From CAYWEM01 sp964457225 (GTDB lineage: Bacteria; Acidobacteriota; Aminicenantia; UBA2199): a stretch of 64,000 nucleotides of DNA. Where the stretch lies: the NCBI GenBank assembly GCA_964457225.1, contig CAYWEM010000003.1, positions 186,001-250,000 of the forward strand, given 5' to 3'. The notes under the pieces were generated by a model, which searched no databases, was not told where the DNA came from, and was given only the letters and a program-made list of their open reading frames with translations. Each line of letters begins with the position of its first letter. The stretch's first letter is position 1. This document shows, one piece after another, positions 60,198-64,000 of this stretch. The translations under genes and the position numbers were made by a program.

Positions 60198-61223
60198 CTA
60201 TTGAGCGTGCTTTTCGCCGACAGCCTGCAGTTTTTTTGTGGCGCTGGCCGAGTACGAATTACCGCTGCGGTAGATCTGCACCAGTCCCTGTTCTGAAAGC
60301 AGGCGCACGAAAGCTGAAAACCCCTTGGACTTGGAAATGCCGAATTTGCGTATGGAAAAATCACTTTCAAGTTTCTGCAATTCCTCGTTGATCCGGGAAA
60401 AGAGACTGCGACCGTCCTTGCCCTTGGCGTTCTCAATTGCCCGGTGCAGGCTGACGCAGAACTCATCCGAGATCTTAAGCACCTGCTTCAAGCGGTCGAC
60501 TTCATCCACCTTGGGGATTTCCACCAGGTAATCACCGCTTTCATGGCTGACCAGGTTGACTACGCCATCCTCGCGGGCCTGTTCAAGGAACATCTTCCAC
60601 TGGCTGAAACCGAACTCGGTTTCACTGAAGGACGGCGACAGCTGTTTCACCCTGGACTTGACCAGGGAACCCAGGGGAGTTTTATTGTCGTTGAGGATGG
60701 CGGCCACGGCATCACCCAATAACTTGTAGGCCTTGGCCATGTCAGTGACTTCAACCTCCTTGGAAACCAGGTTGTCGTAGTAGATAATCTCATCGCAGAA
60801 ATTACCCAGCAGTTTGCTGGTGGCCTTGTTCTTGCCGATGACAATTGTAAAACGGTCCAGTTCACGCAGTTTGGACAAGAGCGGGGTAAAATCGCTGTCC
60901 CCGGTGACCACCACGAAGGTGTCGATGTATTCCTTGGTCAGGGCGATTTCCAGGGCATCGAGCGCCATCTTGATGTCGGCCGAGTTCTTACCGCGGCCGA
61001 GCATCGGCATTTCCACCAGGTCGAAGGAATTACTGCGCAGGTAGTTTTTATGCTTGGCATGCTGACCCCAGTCTCCGTAGGCCCGGCGGATGATAAAACG
61101 GGCGTCCTTGGGCAGGTTGAGCATGCGGTAAAGGATTTCAACCTGGAGCACGTGATCCGGCTTGGCCGAAAAATTCTCGAAATCCACCAGCAGTGAGATG
61201 TTTTTTATTTCTTCCTTGGTCAT
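60198..61223 (-). CDS. NYN-domain nuclease with two LOTUS/OST-HTH domains
   Basis: 341 aa. The N-terminal PIN-like NYN domain (about 1-165) has LLVDFENFSAK, SADIKMALDAL and VTGDSDFTPLLSKLRE, the acidic metal-site pattern. Two C-terminal winged-helix LOTUS-like units follow (about 170-240 and 275-335, the second GISKSKGFSAFVRLLSEQGLVQI). The domain order resembles MARF1-type RNases and bacterial LabA/DUF88 proteins. It is likely an RNase with RNA-binding tails. It overlaps the M28 peptidase gene by 4 nt. Confidence 0.85.
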   Translation of the reverse strand: MTKEEIKNISLLVDFENFSAKPDHVLQVEILYRMLNLPKDARFIIRRAYGDWGQHAKHKNYLRSNSFDLVEMPMLGRGKNSADIKMALDALEIALTKEYIDTFVVVTGDSDFTPLLSKLRELDRFTIVIGKNKATSKLLGNFCDEIIYYDNLVSKEVEVTDMAKAYKLLGDAVAAILNDNKTPLGSLVKSRVKQLSPSFSETEFGFSQWKMFLEQAREDGVVNLVSHESGDYLVEIPKVDEVDRLKQVLKISDEFCVSLHRAIENAKGKDGRSLFSRINEELQKLESDFSIRKFGISKSKGFSAFVRLLSEQGLVQIYRSGNSYSASATKKLQAVGEKHAQ

Positions 61224-62824
61224 TTTTTCTCCATTTTATGTAGTCCGGCTCTTTCCTCAAGCGGAAAGGTGAGGTTGTCTTTCCATTGCGGACGGCGTCG
61301 GTCACGGTTGAGTTCATCGATCAGGCCCACGGTCACTTTCACCGTCTGACGCAGGCCTTCGAGTTCCCATTCCGGGTCAAATTCATCCCTGACTGTGTGG
61401 TAGGGGCCGGTGAAGAACTCAAAGATATGGTTGCGCCCGGAAACGCTTTTCTCTCCGGCTGAAAGCCAGACGGCCGGAATGCCGAAACGGGCGAAGGGAA
61501 ACTGGTCGGAACGGTAGAAAAACCCGCGGTCCTCCATGGAAAACTCTGAATAATCGAGATTTTCCCGGGCCAGTACTTTTTTCAGGCTTGCCTCGAGGGA
61601 CGAAAACCGGGCTCCGACTCCGAAAAAATCCAGGCTGGGCTCCCAGACCGGGGTGGACTCGAAGTTCAGGTTGGCTATAAGCTTGGCCCGGTCAGCCTGT
61701 TCCACGAAATGGTAAGAACCCAGCAAACCACTCTCCTCGGCCTGACAGCCCAGGAAAAGCAGGGTGTAATGACTCTGGTATCCTGTTTCCAGCAGTACCT
61801 TGGCCACCAGGGTCATGGCGGCCACCGCCGAGGCGTTGTCGATGGCCCCGTTGAAGTAACCCCCACCGGCCTCGGGTCCGGCCGGCCCGAAATGGTCGAT
61901 ATGTGCGCTCAGTACTATGGTTTCCTCGGAACGGCCCGGCAGTAGGCCGATCACGTTACGGGCCGTCACTTCCCGCAGTTCATGGCTGCCGCTGATTTCA
62001 ACACCAGTTCCCAGGGCTTCAGCCCTGAAACCCGGTGTTTCCGAGCGCCGGTACAATTCATCCAGGTCGACATCAATTGCCTCCAGGGCCCGGCGCAGTG
62101 ACTCTTCCCTGATCCAGCCCATGAACTGCAGTTTTTTCAGGGGGGAATTCTCAAGTAAAAGCGATTCCCCGGACCAGGAATTCAAAACCACGTTCCAGTC
62201 ATAGCCGGCACTCTCATCGGTGTGCACCAGCAGTACCGCCCTGGCTCCCCGGCGGGCCGCTTCTTCAAGCTTGTAAATCCAGCGGCCGAAGTAGGTGAGA
62301 ATACGGCCTTCGAAAATATCCGGGTGGACCAGGCCGGGATCATTTACCCTGACGATCAGCACCTTGTCCCTGACATCGACTTCGGCGTAATCATCCCAGT
62401 CCCAGCGAGGGGCCCTGATGCCGAACCCGGAAAACACCAGGGAACCGGAAACAGAAAAATCCCGTTCCGGCAAAGTGGCATGACCGATGAAATCTTCCCG
62501 GAAAACGAGCTTTTTCCCGGCCAGGCTGCCTTCCAGAGCCAGGCAGTTGTAGGCGCTCATGTTGAAAGCCTGAAAATAACCGCTCTCATCACCGCCGGGT
62601 TGCAGGCCCATGAACTTGAACAACCCCGCCAGGTAAGTCTCGGCCAGGTCGCCGCCGCGGGTACCCGGAGCCCGGCCTTCAAGCAGATCATGGCTGAGGA
62701 ATTCGATCACCGCCGCCATTTCATTGCGGCTCAGTTTTTCCACGGCCGAAGCGGGATCAGTTTCAGCCGGCGCAGGCATAATTCCGGCCAGCAGAACAAA
62801 CAAAATGCACTTGATTACTTTCAT
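61220..62824 (-). CDS. Secreted M28 aminopeptidase with PA domain
   Basis: 534 aa from MKVIKCILFVLLAG, set by GGGAGCGAGAA. A signal peptide (to about residue 20) is followed by a PA-like segment (about 170-250: YAEVDVRDKVLIVRVNDPG, LTYFGRWIYKLEEAARRGARAVLLVHTD). The M28 catalytic domain follows: LSAHIDHFGP, GAIDNASAVAAM, CQAEESGLLGS and YHTVRDEFDPEW supply the two-zinc site and the catalytic Glu. It cleaves N-terminal residues from peptides outside the cytoplasm. Confidence 0.92.
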   Translation of the reverse strand: MKVIKCILFVLLAGIMPAPAETDPASAVEKLSRNEMAAVIEFLSHDLLEGRAPGTRGGDLAETYLAGLFKFMGLQPGGDESGYFQAFNMSAYNCLALEGSLAGKKLVFREDFIGHATLPERDFSVSGSLVFSGFGIRAPRWDWDDYAEVDVRDKVLIVRVNDPGLVHPDIFEGRILTYFGRWIYKLEEAARRGARAVLLVHTDESAGYDWNVVLNSWSGESLLLENSPLKKLQFMGWIREESLRRALEAIDVDLDELYRRSETPGFRAEALGTGVEISGSHELREVTARNVIGLLPGRSEETIVLSAHIDHFGPAGPEAGGGYFNGAIDNASAVAAMTLVAKVLLETGYQSHYTLLFLGCQAEESGLLGSYHFVEQADRAKLIANLNFESTPVWEPSLDFFGVGARFSSLEASLKKVLARENLDYSEFSMEDRGFFYRSDQFPFARFGIPAVWLSAGEKSVSGRNHIFEFFTGPYHTVRDEFDPEWELEGLRQTVKVTVGLIDELNRDRRRPQWKDNLTFPLEERAGLHKMEKK

Positions 62825-62834
62825 TTCTCGCTCC

Positions 62835-63314
62835 CTACCGGGCCGCAATGACTGTTTTTTTCATTTCTGAAGCATCGATGTAGGGCAATTCGCTGCAGAT
62901 CTTCAGACTGCGGCTGAAATCGTTTTTTACAATCAATTCGACTCGGATGCTTTTTTCCCAGGAAAGCAAGGAATCGGCACCGAGATAATCGGCCCATTCA
63001 ACGACCACCACTCCGGTTTCCAGGAATTCGTCGACCCCGGCCGATTCCGGGCTGATAACCGGGCCCAGGCGGTACAGGTCGAAGTGGTAGAGCAGGCAGC
63101 GGCCTTCCAGAACCTGCATGATGATGAAAGTAGGCGAGACAACCTCCTCGGCCGGAATTTCCAGGCCCAGGGCGATCCCCTTGGTAAAAAGGGTTTTTCC
63201 GGCTCCCAGGGTTCCGCTCAGTAAAACCAGTTCATCACCACGCAAACAACCGCCCAGGGCTTGCCCCCAGGCCAGGGTTTCCTCAGGCGAATTTGAAAGG
63301 AGGCTGATCTCCAT
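62835..63314 (-). CDS. tsaE: tRNA threonylcarbamoyladenosine biosynthesis ATPase TsaE
   Basis: 159 aa. P loop SGTLGAGKTLFTKGI, SPTFIIMQ and the FHFDLYRLGP-type HFDLYRL motif are present; VVVEWADYLG is the YjeE end. It activates TsaD/TsaB for the t6A37 modification. It overlaps the nnrD end by 32 nt. Confidence 0.94.
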   Translation of the reverse strand: MEISLLSNSPEETLAWGQALGGCLRGDELVLLSGTLGAGKTLFTKGIALGLEIPAEEVVSPTFIIMQVLEGRCLLYHFDLYRLGPVISPESAGVDEFLETGVVVVEWADYLGADSLLSWEKSIRVELIVKNDFSRSLKICSELPYIDASEMKKTVIAAR

Positions 63315-64000
63315 CTCTTTCCAGGCGGGCGGCAGCCAGGCTGTCGATTATATCGCCGGCCATCAGGCCGGCTTCCCCGAATTTCCGGGCGGCGATGTCG
63401 CCGGCCCGGCCATGCAGCAATACTCCGGAAGCGATGATCTCCAGCCTGGCTTCCGGATCAGGATACTGGGCCAGCAGGGAAGCCAGGACTCCGGCCAGCA
63501 CATCTCCGCTGCCGGCGGTGGCCATGCCCGGATTTCCGCTGGTATTGAGCAAAACCCGGCCGTCCGGGGCGGCGGTCAAGCTGTGATGCCCTTTCAGCAC
63601 CAGGAAAACACCCCTTTCCATGGCAAAAGACCGGGCCGCTTCCATCCGGCCGGCCATTAGTTCCTCGGGTTTCATCCCGGCCAGGCGGCAGAATTCGCCC
63701 GGATGGGGCGTCAAAACCAGGCATTTTGCAGGGCTTTGCCGCAGTATTTCCGGCTCTTCGGCCAGCAGGTTCAAGGCATCGGCATCGATGACCAGGGGTT
63801 CGGAGGTATTGCGCAAAAGAGTGCCGACCAGCTCACGGCTCTGCCGGCTCAGGCCCAGACCCGGCCCGGCTAAAATCACGTCGAAGCCGGCCGCCATTCC
63901 AGGCAATTCAGCCGGATCTGAATAACAGCGGGTCATCATTTCCGGTACCGCGCCGACGTAAAGCTCCCGGTTCAGCGGAGGCAGCAAGGCGGTGCATAAT
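63283..64000 (-). CDS. nnrD: ADP-dependent NAD(P)H-hydrate dehydratase, C-terminal part
   Basis: The frame runs off the right edge, so only the last 240 residues are present. GPGLGLSRQSRELVG, VIDADALNLLA, VLTPHPGEFCRL, LKGHHSLTAAPDGRV and GNPGMATAGSGDVLAGVLAS are the NnrD (YjeF C-terminal) motifs. In many bacteria this is fused to an epimerase domain (NnrE) upstream, which would lie outside the window. It repairs NAD(P)HX. Confidence 0.93.
   Translation of the reverse strand, partial: LCTALLPPLNRELYVGAVPEMMTRCYSDPAELPGMAAGFDVILAGPGLGLSRQSRELVGTLLRNTSEPLVIDADALNLLAEEPEILRQSPAKCLVLTPHPGEFCRLAGMKPEELMAGRMEAARSFAMERGVFLVLKGHHSLTAAPDGRVLLNTSGNPGMATAGSGDVLAGVLASLLAQYPDPEARLEIIASGVLLHGRAGDIAARKFGEAGLMAGDIIDSLAAARLERDGDQPPFKFA

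Overview
The window reads as a scaffold from an uncultivated, GC-rich, diderm bacterium. Outer-membrane features (an MsbA-like flippase, a lipoprotein, a barrel-like protein), a PssA-type phospholipid enzyme and bacterial housekeeping genes (recA, ftsY, gmk, coaB/coaC, tsaE) point to a Gram-negative cell. The style, with FecR/WxWxP-rich secreted proteins and M28, S9 and P1 exopeptidases, would fit an Acidobacteriota/Aminicenantes-type lineage, but this is inference. The one strongly non-bacterial element is an adjacent gatE-gatD pair, the archaeal-type Glu-tRNA(Gln) amidotransferase. A 100-base run of N at 15117-15216 marks a scaffold join.

Layout. 1-6.2 kb: end of a P1-family peptidase, then two secreted FecR-like proteins and a barrel-like protein, and a divergent lipoprotein. 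6.4-14 kb: an OPT transporter, an Hsp70, and gatE-gatD. 14.2-15.3 kb: a REP-associated (RAYT) transposase with its terminal repeats and the N gap. 15.3-19 kb: a DUF6429 protein, a ComEA-like DNA-binding protein and four minor-pilin genes. 19-26.9 kb: two housekeeping operons (zinc ribbon-yggS-divIVA-yggU-recA-vanZ; ftsY-ribD-ribE-ribBA-HEAT). 27-29.6 kb: an AT-richer accessory island in which two 290-bp near-identical control cassettes flank a broken C39-like peptidase gene and an unknown secreted protein. 30-45 kb: an RRM protein, two ABC exporters, a large nitroreductase-fold protein, an AbgT transporter, a degenerate PilB/GspE-type protein, an S9 peptidase, thiS-thiF and a PAS-GGDEF enzyme. 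45.3-55.8 kb: a long co-directional operon (small ORF, unknown gene, methyltransferase-like gene, ydcH, pssA, msbA, yicC, gmk, coaC, coaB, udg, a degenerate priA, an RNA methylase). 55.9-64 kb: an FGE-domain protein, tatD-glycosyltransferase-DHH phosphoesterase, and nnrD-tsaE-M28-NYN/LOTUS.

Regulation is the most striking layer. (1) Six start codons lie exactly 6 nt after a -10 hexamer, which predicts leaderless mRNAs for a lipoprotein, dnaK, ftsY, tatD and two 28-29 codon upstream ORFs. (2) Four good sigma-54 (-24/-12) promoters fall into two families. Two drive the FecR-like genes, each with an 18-bp palindrome at an identical distance. The other two sit at the ends of the duplicated 290-bp cassettes, each with three TTAACCC/GGGTTAA palindromes placed like enhancer sites. 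(3) Two proteins, PriA and a PilB/GspE relative, have kept their family scaffold but lost the ATPase motifs.

No tRNA, rRNA or CRISPR array was recognised. Starts were moved inward in about a dozen genes where a Shine-Dalgarno site, promoter or family length required it.
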